This document shows, in pieces, positions 1 through 6,740 of a stretch of DNA of 13,342 nt. The DNA is from Rhodoferax sp. UBA4127 (GTDB taxonomy: Bacteria > Pseudomonadota > Gammaproteobacteria > Burkholderiales > Burkholderiaceae_C). The DNA is taken from positions 2,392-15,733 of the forward strand of contig DFWT01000042.1 of assembly GCA_002381045.1 (NCBI GenBank). The letters run 5' to 3'. Under the pieces are notes generated by a model, which was not told where the DNA came from, did not search any database, and worked only from the letters and a program-made list of their open reading frames with translations. Position numbers and translations under genes: made by a program. How positions within the stretch are numbered: the stretch's first letter is position 1; each line of letters begins with the position of its first letter.

Positions 1-2
1 GC

Positions 3-86
3 TTCGAGGCGACCCTGGCCGTCGGCCAGCGCCTGGAGCCCTGGATCGGCCAAGCCTCACGCGTCGTGCCTTCGGCCTCACCGTGA
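3..86 (+). CDS. 3' end of an unidentified GC-rich gene (partial)
   Basis: An open frame runs in from the left edge and stops at TGA 84-86, giving 27 residues ending SRVVPSASP. Nearly every codon ends in G or C, as expected for a coding region of a GC-rich genome and unlike most of the genes further right. I do not recognise the product from so short a tail. The stop overlaps a GTG at 83-85 (GTGA), an arrangement typical of translationally coupled genes. The frame could still be a chance opening in GC-rich DNA. Confidence 0.35.
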   Translation, partial: FEATLAVGQRLEPWIGQASRVVPSASP

Positions 87-271
87 AGCTGGCCGTGCCA
101 GCCGTGGGCCATTTCCTTGATGAAAACCAGCTGAAAGGAACTGCACTGAAACTGGCCAACCGGGAAAATTGCCTATCGCACCTGGGTGGCGGCTGCCGTC
201 TCTCCAGCCTGGGCCGCGAATGGTTGCAGCGTGAGCGCGGCCAGCTTTCAGGCTCGGGCAGTTCACGTTAG
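83..271 (+). CDS. possible small ORF coupled to the upstream gene
   Basis: This frame of 62 codons could start at GTG 83, overlapping the stop codon of the preceding frame. The predicted peptide is mixed in composition, has no signal peptide or membrane segment, and ends in a Ser/Gly-rich tail. I recognise no domain. The stop is followed by noncoding sequence up to the next gene at 412, in which I see nothing structured apart from T-rich stretches. It may be a real small protein, or the frameshifted end of the preceding gene. Confidence 0.25.
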   Translation: MKLAVPAVGHFLDENQLKGTALKLANRENCLSHLGGGCRLSSLGREWLQRERGQLSGSGSSR

Positions 272-411
272 CTCTGTGTCACCCGCTTCACCTGACCCAA
301 TGACCAAGCACCAAGGGCCATCTTAGTGTTGCCTTGGTTTTTTGTGGCTCTATCCGCCGCCAGAAGCTGTGCAGGTCGGATAATTTGAACGTCACATCGC
401 GCGAGAACGCC

Positions 412-699
412 ATGCCACCAGATCGCAGAAGAATGATGAGGATCGCTGCCTTTTTCTTTGGCTTGGCTTTCCCATTTCTAGTGCTGATGGGCGTCGGAGC
501 AATGTCGCTTCCGAAATCCAATTGGTTTGTGTCAATGTCGTTTACAAGGTTGGCGATGTTAAGCGGCCTGCCCCTCATTTGGTGGCTCCTCTATCGCTCA
601 ACCTGGTCTAAAGCTGCGTGGGTGACTGTAGGAATGGTGGTCACGCTAATTTTCTTTTTTTTGGCTGTGATGATTCACGACACTTCTTGTGACTGCTGA
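412..699 (+). CDS. small three-helix membrane protein, unknown function
   Basis: The product has 95 residues and is hypothetical. Three hydrophobic stretches are visible at about residues 10-31, 46-61 and 71-88, and the protein ends in DTSCDC, a short cysteine-containing tail. The ATG at 412 is preferred to earlier in-frame codons because it directly precedes a basic segment (RRR) and then the first helix, a normal topology. The ribosome-binding site is weak. No family was recognised. The next 160 bases hold no convincing gene; a GTTAGCG at 719 resembles an attC core but has no partner. Confidence 0.55.
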   Translation: MPPDRRRMMRIAAFFFGLAFPFLVLMGVGAMSLPKSNWFVSMSFTRLAMLSGLPLIWWLLYRSTWSKAAWVTVGMVVTLIFFFLAVMIHDTSCDC

Positions 700-859
700 G
701 CAATCTAGCCCATAGATCGTTAGCGACAAAGCCAACCACCGCCAGACCAATCCTTTGTGCGATCAAGCACCCCCACCCGTAGCAAACGCCGAATCGGCCA
801 CACCACAGCCCTGCCTAGACCCCTTGGCGGGCGTCACAACGGCGTCGGTTCAGAGGTAC

Positions 860-1648
860 TTAAATTCCTTCGGGTATCCAATCAAACGAACTCTCACCGA
901 GCAAAAATACTGCGACACCGGCTTCGGCGCGCGGTAGGGTCAGCAGAATCTTCCCGTCCGGCGCCACGACTATGCTCTCGCCAGCGTGTGTGCCCTCTTC
1001 TGGATAATTCAGCGAGTTGGGCCAATTTGACTGAACTACAAAAGAGTTTGCTTGCACAGCAATTGCCTGAACCAACGGCAAATAATTGATTTCATCCGGG
1101 TCGGGCGGATTCGCTGGCGGTCGTCCCACCAAGCTGGGCCAGAAGATGACGTCAATTTGTCCTTTTGGGAGTTGACCTACCAGCAGGTCACCATCTTCAA
1201 CCTCTCTGCAAAGGACCGAGGCGCAGGATAAACCAGCCAATGTTGAGATAGGACGCACTGACCCAGAAGCAAAAAATGTTGCTTCGCTTGGCGTGAGCCC
1301 ATTTTTTGGTGAAGCGGCAACAATTTCACCAAGTTCATTGACGTGAATGTGGCTGTTGAAAATTTGACCCTTTTCATCAAAGGAAGGGGCACCTACCGCC
1401 ACAGCGACACCGCGCTCGGCGCAAGCTGTCTGAATAGCACACAGGGCTATGTTCACAAAAGACAGATTCGCCTGTGACGCAATTTTTCGATGAAAGCCAG
1501 TTACGCCCAACTCTGGAAACACGCAAATGTTCGCACTCCGGACTGCTTCCAAATGGATGGACGACAGAATCGCTGCCGTATTTTCCTCACACGTCCAACG
1601 CATAAAGAGCTGACCGATTGCTATCCGATTCGACTTTCTCACTTGCAA
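860..1648 (-). CDS. carbon-nitrogen hydrolase (nitrilase superfamily)
   Basis: Enzymes of this superfamily hydrolyse nonpeptide C-N bonds of amides, nitriles or carbamoyl groups in the cytoplasm using a Glu-Lys-Cys triad. All three motifs are visible: E46 in FPELGVTGF, K115 in SPKNGL, and C147 in LCREVEDGD. The late motif HAGES-VVAPDG, which precedes the last beta strands of the fold, is also present. At 262 residues the length is normal, so the gene appears complete. The furthest start is TTG 1648; GTG 1642 is an alternative, and neither has a strong ribosome-binding site. The gene begins 27 bases after the stop of the repeat lipoprotein on the same strand, so the two may be cotranscribed. 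The substrate cannot be told from sequence; omega-amidase-like, N-carbamoyl or simple aliphatic amidase activities are all possible. Confidence 0.88.
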   Translation of the reverse strand: MQVRKSNRIAIGQLFMRWTCEENTAAILSSIHLEAVRSANICVFPELGVTGFHRKIASQANLSFVNIALCAIQTACAERGVAVAVGAPSFDEKGQIFNSHIHVNELGEIVAASPKNGLTPSEATFFASGSVRPISTLAGLSCASVLCREVEDGDLLVGQLPKGQIDVIFWPSLVGRPPANPPDPDEINYLPLVQAIAVQANSFVVQSNWPNSLNYPEEGTHAGESIVVAPDGKILLTLPRAEAGVAVFLLGESSFDWIPEGI

Positions 1649-1675
1649 GGGGCCCGCGCAACCACCCTGCGGTGT

Positions 1676-3130
1676 TTATCCTGCGACCTTCAAATGCACA
1701 TAGGTCGTTTGTTGGTCCACGATGCCATCCGCACCAACATCGTCCTCAGTCAATATCAGGTAGCCTTCGCTGTCATAGGTGGAAGTAGTTCGGAAGTCGA
1801 CCACACCGTCGCCGTTGTCATCGCGTTCCCTGCGGGTTCGATTTCCTTTGGCGTCAAATGTGGCGGTGGCGCGCTTGTCTACGATGCCGTCCCCGTTGGA
1901 ATCAACCTCAGTCAAGACGTTGTGGCCGTTGGCGTCATAGGTATAAGCCGTCCCGAAGTCCACAGTACCATCAGCGCCGCTGTCTTCTTCAGCCGAGGTC
2001 ATGTGGCCATTCGCATCATAGTAAAAGGCAATTCGGCTGTCCAAAATGCCGTCGCCGTTAGTATCTGATTCCGCCAAAATTTTGTTGCCTTTTGCATCGT
2101 AGTTGGTAGCGTCAGTTCTGAAGCTATCGATGACCCCATCGTTGTTGGTGTCGTATTCAACGCGAACCATGGTCACCAACCCATCGGCGTTGTAGGTCAG
2201 CCTTATGGTCACAAACCAATCCACAGCGCGGTCGCCGTTGGTGTCATACCCGACTTCGACAAGCGACGGGTCACCATTGGCATTGATAGTTGTGTTCGTC
2301 CAGCTATCAACAATGCCATCACCGTTGTCGTCAGATTCCTCATGAACGGCGTTGCCGTTGCTATCAAAAGTAACTGCCCTGGTCATGCGTTCGAGCACCC
2401 TGTCATTGTTAATATCCACCTCATTCACAACCAGCGTGGCATTGCCGTTGCTGTCATAGGTTGTGGTTGTGCGCGAAAGGACCTTTGAGCTGTTAGGGTC
2501 AATGGCCTCGACTTTGGTCACCAAATCCATTACAGGCGTTACTCCCAAAGTGGCATACATCGCCTTGATGGCGCGGCTCGGCGTCCGAATAGCGTTAATC
2601 CCGCCCCACAGGCCATTTGTTCGGCCCGCGCCAACCACCCTGCGGAGAGCTATCGCGTTTACGAACGAAGCACGAGGCTGCTTGAAATCAAGTGTCAAAC
2701 CGCTTGCCAGAGTTCGAATTTGAGCGGGTATCTCGATACCGTTGGCCGGATTGCCATCCACGTCCAAGGTCTGAAGGAAAACCGCCAGATTGATTGCTTG
2801 GTCGAAGGCAACGTTCGTCTGGCCTGAATTGGGAACTGTTGTGGGCGCTGCAATGCCAGCCAGGTCAAACGGCGTCACTTTTGCCGCACCGGCTGCCGCA
2901 CCGAGGGTGATGTCCCCCACAAAGAAGGTCACTGTTTCGCCAGGCAAATACCGGAACTCGCCGTTGGCTCCGGTTTCGCCGGACTGGCTGGCAGTGCGGT
3001 ACTGCAAACCCTTGACCGGACTGTCCGTGAATTGCCCCGTCGCAACGGCAGGACTGCCGCCACCGCCACCGCCGCCCCCTCCACACGCAACAAGTATCAA
3101 AGTGGTGACGAGGGTGACGAGAGCTTTCAT
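1676..3130 (-). CDS. lipoprotein with tandem calcium-binding-like DxNGDGxxD repeats
   Basis: The product has 484 residues. It opens with a signal peptide and lipobox LVAC (Cys16), so it should be a lipid-anchored envelope protein. A run of nine glycines follows the cysteine and probably acts as a flexible linker. Residues about 30-120 resemble the small beta domain common after such linkers (FTDSPVKGL, GEFRYLPGETVTFFVGD). From about residue 224 to the end there are nine tandem units of about 28 residues, each of the form YDxNGN-x(6-8)-DxNGDGxxD. The DxNGDGxxD part matches the calcium loop of EF-hand, dockerin or thrombospondin type 3 repeats, so calcium-dependent stiffening is a reasonable inference. 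The start at 3130 is chosen because earlier in-frame codons would place 30 polar residues before the signal peptide. Unit 3 (NGDRAVD) and units 6 and 9 (SGADGTVD, VGADGIVD) are degenerate. Confidence 0.85.
   Translation of the reverse strand: MKALVTLVTTLILVACGGGGGGGGGSPAVATGQFTDSPVKGLQYRTASQSGETGANGEFRYLPGETVTFFVGDITLGAAAGAAKVTPFDLAGIAAPTTVPNSGQTNVAFDQAINLAVFLQTLDVDGNPANGIEIPAQIRTLASGLTLDFKQPRASFVNAIALRRVVGAGRTNGLWGGINAIRTPSRAIKAMYATLGVTPVMDLVTKVEAIDPNSSKVLSRTTTTYDSNGNATLVVNEVDINNDRVLERMTRAVTFDSNGNAVHEESDDNGDGIVDSWTNTTINANGDPSLVEVGYDTNGDRAVDWFVTIRLTYNADGLVTMVRVEYDTNNDGVIDSFRTDATNYDAKGNKILAESDTNGDGILDSRIAFYYDANGHMTSAEEDSGADGTVDFGTAYTYDANGHNVLTEVDSNGDGIVDKRATATFDAKGNRTRRERDDNGDGVVDFRTTSTYDSEGYLILTEDDVGADGIVDQQTTYVHLKVAG
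1690..2461 (-). repeat. tandem minisatellite-like repeats inside the lipoprotein gene
   Basis: About nine units of 78-93 bases encode the DxNGDGxxD repeats. They are diverged at the DNA level but keep the Asp/Asn/Gly framework. Such in-frame arrays can gain or lose units by recombination or slippage. Confidence 0.75.
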
Positions 3131-3212
3131 CGGGGAATTACGCTGGTAAATGGAGTTGTGAGTGGGACGGGTGAGGGTATCAGTTGGCCAGCGCGATTTC
3201 GGTCCAAGGCTC

Positions 3213-3228
3213 TCCCCCATTTGGGGGA
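3213..3228. promoter_or_regulatory. perfect palindrome TCCCCCA-TT-TGGGGGA, possible operator
   Basis: The arms TCCCCCA and TGGGGGA are perfect inverted repeats around TT, about 85 bases upstream of the start of the minus-strand lipoprotein gene at 3130. The position suits an operator or activator site for that gene. Related but less symmetric copies occur at 3383-3400 and 11405-11419. The binding protein is unknown. Confidence 0.5.
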
Positions 3229-3269
3229 TTTTGAAAGTTAACTTGTAACAATTTGTCAGGGTTGGGCCA

Positions 3270-3400
3270 TGTTGGATGACTGCTGCCAGCCTTCAGGAGG
3301 CAATCACTTTCGCCCAAAGATGAAAGGCAGCAATTGAGCGCAACGAAGACCAGTAGTGCAGCGGTAGCGGGCATTCAGCGAAATCCCCCATTTTGGGGAT
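3270..3400 (+). repeat. dispersed intergenic repeat, copy 1 (long form with CCCC/GGGG palindrome)
   Basis: The 5' part (TGCTGCCAGCCTTCAGGAGG, from 3281) matches the 5' part of the copy near 9497, and the 3' part (core at 3358-3380, then ATCCCC-GGGGAT at 3383-3400) matches the copy ending near 11419. The two ends are weakly complementary to each other, so the unit could fold into a long stem. The 3270-3279 extension TGTTGGATGA recurs at about 6521. Confidence 0.6.
3383..3400. promoter_or_regulatory. second CCCC/GGGG palindrome (ATCCCC...GGGGAT)
   Basis: The arms ATCCCC and GGGGAT flank CATTTT. This site lies at the 3' end of repeat copy 1, about 155 bases upstream of the gene at 3555. It may be an operator for a regulator that recognises such palindromes, or simply part of the repeat. 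Confidence 0.35.
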
Positions 3401-3554
3401 AGCCAAATTGAGTGAGGTAATTGAGAATCGGCGATGCTGCGATGTGTGCCAATTCTTAATAGTTCTGGGTTTGTAGCTACTTTTAATTGAGTAAGCTGTT
3501 AAAACGGGAAACGGATTGAAGTCAGCGGTTGAACTCAATCGTCAAAGGGATTGC

Positions 3555-3800
3555 ATGTTGATTGACTTTTTGGGAATTTGGTTTGTCCCTGTGTTGGCCG
3601 TGCTAGCGCTTGTACCTACGTTCATAATAATATTTCATCCACGCAGGCCCCGGATGAAAAATGCGAGTGCGATTGAGGAGCTTCGTGAATTCAAGAAGCG
3701 TGCTCCAATTGCTGGTCAGATTACCTGGATGCTTTATTGGAGTCTGTACGCATTTTTCATTCTTTTGGCATCCGATAGGCTTCTGCGATGGCTCCTTTAA
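3555..3800 (+). CDS. small two-helix membrane protein, unknown function
   Basis: The product has 81 residues, with hydrophobic segments at about residues 6-26 and 56-76. Between them is a charged loop (RRPRMKNASAIEELREFKKR) that would face the cytoplasm. The ATG at 3555 is chosen over the upstream TTG 3516 because AAAGGG lies about seven bases before it. No family was recognised. The gene precedes another membrane gene at 3842 with only a short spacer, so the two may be cotranscribed. Confidence 0.6.
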   Translation: MLIDFLGIWFVPVLAVLALVPTFIIIFHPRRPRMKNASAIEELREFKKRAPIAGQITWMLYWSLYAFFILLASDRLLRWLL

Positions 3801-3808
3801 CTCGGGGT

Positions 3809-3832
3809 ACTAAACCTCTCGCGCGGTAGGCG
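3809..3832 (+). repeat. short repeat shared with the mobile-element end at 12984
   Basis: ACTAAACCTCTCGCGCGGTA here closely matches ACTAAACCGCTCGCGCGGTA at 12984-13003, with one mismatch in 20 bases. At 12989 the arms form a perfect ACCGC-TCGC-GCGGT hairpin; here one arm base is changed. The stretch lies between two membrane genes. Confidence 0.5.
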
Positions 3833-3841
3833 TGATTTAAC

Positions 3842-4243
3842 ATGCGCACGACTTCAAAGCTACGCTTCGTCCTTCTGCTCTTGGCATCCTCTAGTATTCT
3901 GGTCTTATGCGTGCTCGAAATCATGGAGATGCTGCAGTCCGGTGTGGGTTCACTTCCAATTGGTCGGCACGGTCCTGTTCTTAATTTCTCACGCGATGAA
4001 AACCCAATCGGGTTCTACACGAGCACAGCTTTCTTCATCTTAGTTGCGGCGCTGTTTCTGTGGTTCGTCTGGCGCCAGGTATCGGCCCTGCTTAAGCCAG
4101 GTGAATCGTCGAACGAACACTTCATTCATCAGCAAGTCTCTTCTATCGAACGTTCCGCACCATCTGGTCTACGCCCGCTATGGGTTGGTCTGGCTATCGC
4201 AGTCGTTATCGGTTTTTGCTACGTTGCGCTTGCCTCGAACTGA
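3842..4243 (+). CDS. three-helix membrane protein, unknown function
   Basis: The product has 133 residues. Hydrophobic segments appear at about residues 9-29, 58-78 and 111-130, with hydrophilic stretches between them. The first helix follows a basic N-terminus (MRTTSKLR), so it may act as a signal anchor. The start ATG at 3842 has no strong ribosome-binding site. I recognise no family. An attC site begins 34 bases after the stop, so this is probably the gene of the cassette ending at 4278-4334, although no clean attC is seen at its left. Confidence 0.6.
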   Translation: MRTTSKLRFVLLLLASSSILVLCVLEIMEMLQSGVGSLPIGRHGPVLNFSRDENPIGFYTSTAFFILVAALFLWFVWRQVSALLKPGESSNEHFIHQQVSSIERSAPSGLRPLWVGLAIAVVIGFCYVALASN

Positions 4244-4277
4244 GAGGATGAAGAATAAATCTTCTTGCTACCCTGCC

Positions 4278-4334
4278 GCCTAAACCCTCATTCACCGGGA
4301 CGTCTTACGGCGCCCGTAAATTCGAACGTTAGAC
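4278..4334 (+). repeat. attC: attC recombination site (57 bases)
   Basis: The right core is GTTAGAC (4328-4334), a full match to GTTRRRY. The left core is GCCTAAA (4278-4284), one mismatch from RYYYAAC. The inner halves are imperfectly complementary: CACCGGGACG pairs with CGCCCGTAAA, and the centre GTCTTACGGC forms the loop region. The recombination point would be after the G at 4328. The site starts the cassette that carries the 4340 gene. Confidence 0.75.
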
Positions 4335-4339
4335 CTCAC

Positions 4340-4630
4340 ATGAACCGACTCGTCATTAGAACTCCCGCGCAACAAGGGCGCATGTTCGTGTGGGGGTCTT
4401 TGGGCTTCGCTTGCTTTTGGGTTGCTATGGCCGTCAACGCCTTGGCGGATGAAGCTCCGAGCGGGCGTGCGCTGTTCACTCGTCTCGTTCTCGTTCCAGT
4501 CTTTGAGGTAGGTGGCGCAGTCGCTGTCGCAGCTGTGCTGTTCAGTTTCGCGCTGTGCTGCGTCGGAGCCGCACGGTTTGTCTGGCGTCGTACGCCGAAG
4601 GTCCCTTCGGACAGGTGGTGGAGATGGTGA
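4340..4630 (+). CDS. integron cassette gene: small two-helix membrane protein
   Basis: The product has 96 residues and occupies almost the whole cassette between two attC sites, with the ATG five bases after the left core and the stop one base before the right attC. Hydrophobic segments lie at about residues 15-36 and 52-80, and the tail is basic and aromatic (RRTPKVPSDRWWRW). A CCGAAGG-TC-CCTTCGG hairpin at 4595-4610 lies in the end of the gene. I recognise no family. Like most cassette genes it probably depends on an upstream promoter. Confidence 0.7.
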   Translation: MNRLVIRTPAQQGRMFVWGSLGFACFWVAMAVNALADEAPSGRALFTRLVLVPVFEVGGAVAVAAVLFSFALCCVGAARFVWRRTPKVPSDRWWRW

Positions 4631-4631
4631 G

Positions 4632-4721
4632 GTCTAACAGCTTCTTCGACACGGACGCACAAGTGCGTTCGTGCGCGGTGCGCACACGCCTCATGTGCGT
4701 CGGTCAAGTCGGACGTTAGGC
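4632..4721 (+). repeat. attC: attC recombination site (90 bases), best in the window
   Basis: The cores are GTCTAAC (4632-4638) and GTTAGGC (4715-4721), both full consensus matches. The halves are complementary over much of their length, for example GGACGCACA on the left against TGTGCGTCGG on the right. GTCTAAC is exactly complementary to GTTAGAC at 4328, as expected when both ends belong to one excisable cassette. Confidence 0.88.
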
Positions 4722-4733
4722 TGGGCGGGCCAC

Positions 4734-5534
4734 ATGATTGGACTAATCGTTCTTTTCCTTGGTGGAGCATGGTTACTCGCATCGATGATGTTCGCGAGCG
4801 TCCTAGCTTCCAGGTGCAAGCGACCGCTCGTTAAGACGCTCGTCGCAGTTCTGAGCTTTCCCTTGTTTGTAGTTCTGCCCTTCCTAGACGAGATAGTTGG
4901 TCGGTGGCAGTTCGCCCACTTGTGCAAAACGGAAGCGGTTGTGTGGATAGGCCCAAACGCCGACGCAGTTGTCGCAGCGAAAGACGTCGGAAGCTTCTCC
5001 GAGAGGATTGACCTTCTGTTTCCCGTTCGGCAGCAGTCCGTCAGGTATGCTGACCTGGCGAATGGACAAGTCTTCTACACAGTGACAGCGTTCCACACGC
5101 CGGGCGGTGTACTCATGCGAGCTGGCCTTGGCTTGGGTAACTCAACTTCCTGCTGGCCAGAGCGATGGACAGGAAGTGAGCGTGGTATCGACACTAGCGG
5201 GATGATGGAACGTGGAAAGCAGCTGCAGATGCTTGAGCTATTTGGGACTCAGCTTCGTGAACTCAGGTCATCGACTTCTGCCAAGCCTCTTTGGGTGCTC
5301 TCTATGCCCGAGCCGAGGCCACTGGTCGGGACAAGCCGGGAAGCAGCGCTTCACACGCTTGGAGCGCCGGACACTTGCCCCGAGGGCGCAAAGGGGGCGT
5401 GCATGAGTGCGCGTAGCTGGTCATATTGGTTTTTCCACGCGCCAGGAGGTTCGACCAGCCTCACCCCTGCACTGCATATTGATTTTGACGCCAACGATGT
5501 AGTGGAGAGCGCGAAGTGGTCCTTTTCGAAATAG
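4734..5534 (+). CDS. integron cassette gene: membrane-anchored protein with BamE-like C-terminal pattern
   Basis: The product has 266 residues. Two hydrophobic segments (about residues 2-24 and 33-52) anchor it, and the rest is soluble. Near the end, GTSREAALHTLGAPDTC, then SWSYWFF, then LHIDFDANDVVESAKW reproduces the pattern of small BamE/SmpA-like domains (GxSRxxVxxLLGxPD...WxY...FDxxGxVxxxxW). The fold assignment is inference from pattern only. The ATG at 4734 lies 12 bases after the attC core; the earlier in-frame ATG at 4671 falls inside the attC and is unlikely. The gene is followed by a degenerate attC at 5548. Confidence 0.7.
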   Translation: MIGLIVLFLGGAWLLASMMFASVLASRCKRPLVKTLVAVLSFPLFVVLPFLDEIVGRWQFAHLCKTEAVVWIGPNADAVVAAKDVGSFSERIDLLFPVRQQSVRYADLANGQVFYTVTAFHTPGGVLMRAGLGLGNSTSCWPERWTGSERGIDTSGMMERGKQLQMLELFGTQLRELRSSTSAKPLWVLSMPEPRPLVGTSREAALHTLGAPDTCPEGAKGACMSARSWSYWFFHAPGGSTSLTPALHIDFDANDVVESAKWSFSK

Positions 5535-5547
5535 TGTGGTGAGACCT

Positions 5548-5646
5548 GCCCTCAACTTGCTCGGCGTCGCCCAGCCCATCCATCGAGCCGACGGATTCCG
5601 GCACGCTTCGCTTGCTTCCAGCCACGGCTCGTGTCGAACGTTAACC
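5548..5646 (+). repeat. attC: degenerate attC-like site
   Basis: The left part, GCCCTCAACTTGCTCGG, resembles a core plus L box, and the right part ends in GTCGAACGTTAACC. The right core GTTAACC departs from GTTRRRY at the sixth base. An inner stem CGAGCCG/CGGCTCG is visible (5584-5590 and 5624-5630). Its position just after a cassette stop codon supports the call. The left core is not a proper match to GCCTAAC, which would be expected from the cassette start at 4715. Confidence 0.45.
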
Positions 5647-5757
5647 TTCATTTTCAATGACCGCTTTGTGGCGATGCGGCTGGCTCGCATCAGCCTGTTG
5701 CTGACCGAATCAGGTCAAATCCCAGTGTTGAAATAGTGTTCGTCAAAGGTCTCTTTA

Positions 5758-6021
5758 GTGCTGGTTGATGCAGCTGTGGGTGGTGTAGCCTGGTGTTCAA
5801 CGTTCCTGCTTTATGCTCCAGACGCATCGGTTGGAATTGAGACCCAAGTGGCCATGACACCAGACCAAACAAGTTATGGCAACTATGCCTTGATTTATTA
5901 CATGAAAAGTACCTGCAAACCTTGCATTGAAAGCGTCAACAGGTATCATATACATAGCAGGCATACCTCTGGCGCAAGTGCCCAATCAGCCAATACAGGC
6001 GTGTTCTCATGCACCGTGTAA
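5758..6021 (+). pseudogene. possible gene remnant upstream of the lipoprotein
   Basis: This frame of 87 codons opens with GTG and overlaps the start of the next gene by 13 bases. It includes an isolated STCKPC motif similar to the CxxC of thioredoxin-fold proteins, but nothing else of that fold is visible and the start has no ribosome-binding site. A neighbouring frame downstream (STGIIYIAGIPLAQVPNQ from about 5936) looks equally protein-like, so a frameshifted remnant is possible. The 110 bases before it hold nothing I can identify. Confidence 0.25.
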
Positions 6022-6482
6022 TCCCCATTTTTTTGGCATGCATTCTCTTGCTGTTACTCAGCGGCTGCGAACGTTGGTATCTGGACAGCAAGATGGAAGA
6101 GCTATGTGCGAAGGATGGAGGCATCAAAATCTATGAGACGGTGACCTTGCCTGCCAGTGACTTCAATGAATTTGGGGAGCCGTTGGGGCGATATTGGAAA
6201 AAAGGTGTTGCAGAGGAAGATCGTTTCGGGCCCGACTACAAATACGTGAAAAAACGGGAATTTATCGTGGGCCAGGGTGCTGACGTCGCGCACGGTGGTG
6301 GATCGCTGGTGAGGGTTCACGCGGCAATTTACCGACGAGTGGATAGCAAACTACTAGGCGAACACATTTTATACCAACGAAGTGGCGGGGACGGGTTCAA
6401 TTTTGGTTTTCAACCCAGTGGAAAGAACTGCCCGATATCAAAGTCGGGAGTTAATTTGCAGGTATTTAAAAAGGGAAATTGA
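6009..6482 (+). CDS. conserved-looking hypothetical lipoprotein
   Basis: The product has 157 residues. It opens with a signal peptide and lipobox LLSGC (Cys20), so it should be anchored in the envelope. The mature part begins ERWYLDSKMEELCAKDGGIKIYETVTLP, reminiscent of a family of hypothetical lipoproteins in Burkholderiales; this resemblance is from memory and unverified. Two further cysteines (in ELCAKDGG and KNCPISK) could form a disulfide. The start has little ribosome-binding signal. A ribosome-binding site and a second start codon follow the stop directly, suggesting the gene was once first in an operon. Confidence 0.7.
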   Translation: MHRVIPIFLACILLLLLSGCERWYLDSKMEELCAKDGGIKIYETVTLPASDFNEFGEPLGRYWKKGVAEEDRFGPDYKYVKKREFIVGQGADVAHGGGSLVRVHAAIYRRVDSKLLGEHILYQRSGGDGFNFGFQPSGKNCPISKSGVNLQVFKKGN

Positions 6483-6483
6483 T

Positions 6484-6516
6484 CATGACAACAATCACAG
6501 CTCCCCACCCGGTTTG
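6484..6516 (+). pseudogene. truncated start of a second operon gene
   Basis: AAGGGA near 6473 precedes ATG 6484, which opens MTTITAPHPV and then stops at TGA 6514-6516. The spacing and placement, one base after the lipoprotein stop, look like a real downstream gene. The frame ends after ten codons just where repeat-like sequence begins (TGTTGGATGA at about 6521, shared with 3270). This suggests a gene cut off by insertion or recombination. The rest of the gap up to 6611 holds nothing recognisable. Confidence 0.35.
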
Positions 6517-6610
6517 ACAGTGTTGGATGAGCTGCACAGAGGAAGCTTGTTAGCGGCGGTCTGTAAGCTCGTAAAGATGGCGGTTGAGCGCGACTTTCCG
6601 TTGACCGACA

Positions 6611-6699
6611 GAAAAATTGAGTGTCAGCAATGGAGAAATGCCTATACCGGCAAGGCAGCGAAAGCAGCCAGTCAGATACGGACCCTGACGGGCTATAGT
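6611..6699 (+). repeat. dispersed intergenic repeat, copy 2, with promoter-like end
   Basis: Bases 6611-6650 match 9545-9585 closely (AAAATTGA, GTCAGCAATGGAGAAA, GCCT, TACCGGCAA). Bases 6647-6699 match 8441-8493 (CCGG...AGGCAGCG...AAGCAG...GGGCTATAGT) with the same overall length. TATAGT at 6694-6699 could be a -10 box, 42 bases before the next gene, with GTCAGA 17 bases upstream as a weak -35. Confidence 0.55.
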
Positions 6700-6740
6700 T
6701 TGGCACAAAAATCTCATAGAATTTTTTGGTTCAATTCCGC

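Noticed and set aside
264..275. GTTAGCT after the first small ORF as an attC core
   Set aside because: It deviates from consensus and no complementary left half exists upstream.
715..725. GTTAGCG at 719 as an attC core
   Set aside because: No complementary left core or foldable arm within 150 bases upstream, and the core deviates at the last two positions.
755..1089. plus-strand open frames over the end of the nitrilase gene
   Set aside because: They overlap the nitrilase coding sequence, which has an intact catalytic triad, and lack ribosome-binding sites; the short frame at 755 could be a relic but is unsupported.
1490..2068. long plus-strand open frame opposite the lipoprotein repeats
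   Set aside because: It is the antisense shadow of the Asp/Asn/Gly repeat codons, giving a Val/Ala-rich nonsense protein.
1690..2461. tandem repeats as a possible CRISPR array
   Set aside because: Units are contiguous, diverged, in frame and protein-coding, with no constant repeat and variable spacer pattern.
4336..4782. minus-strand frame across the cassette and attC
   Set aside because: It runs through an attC site and is antisense to a cassette gene with proper boundaries.
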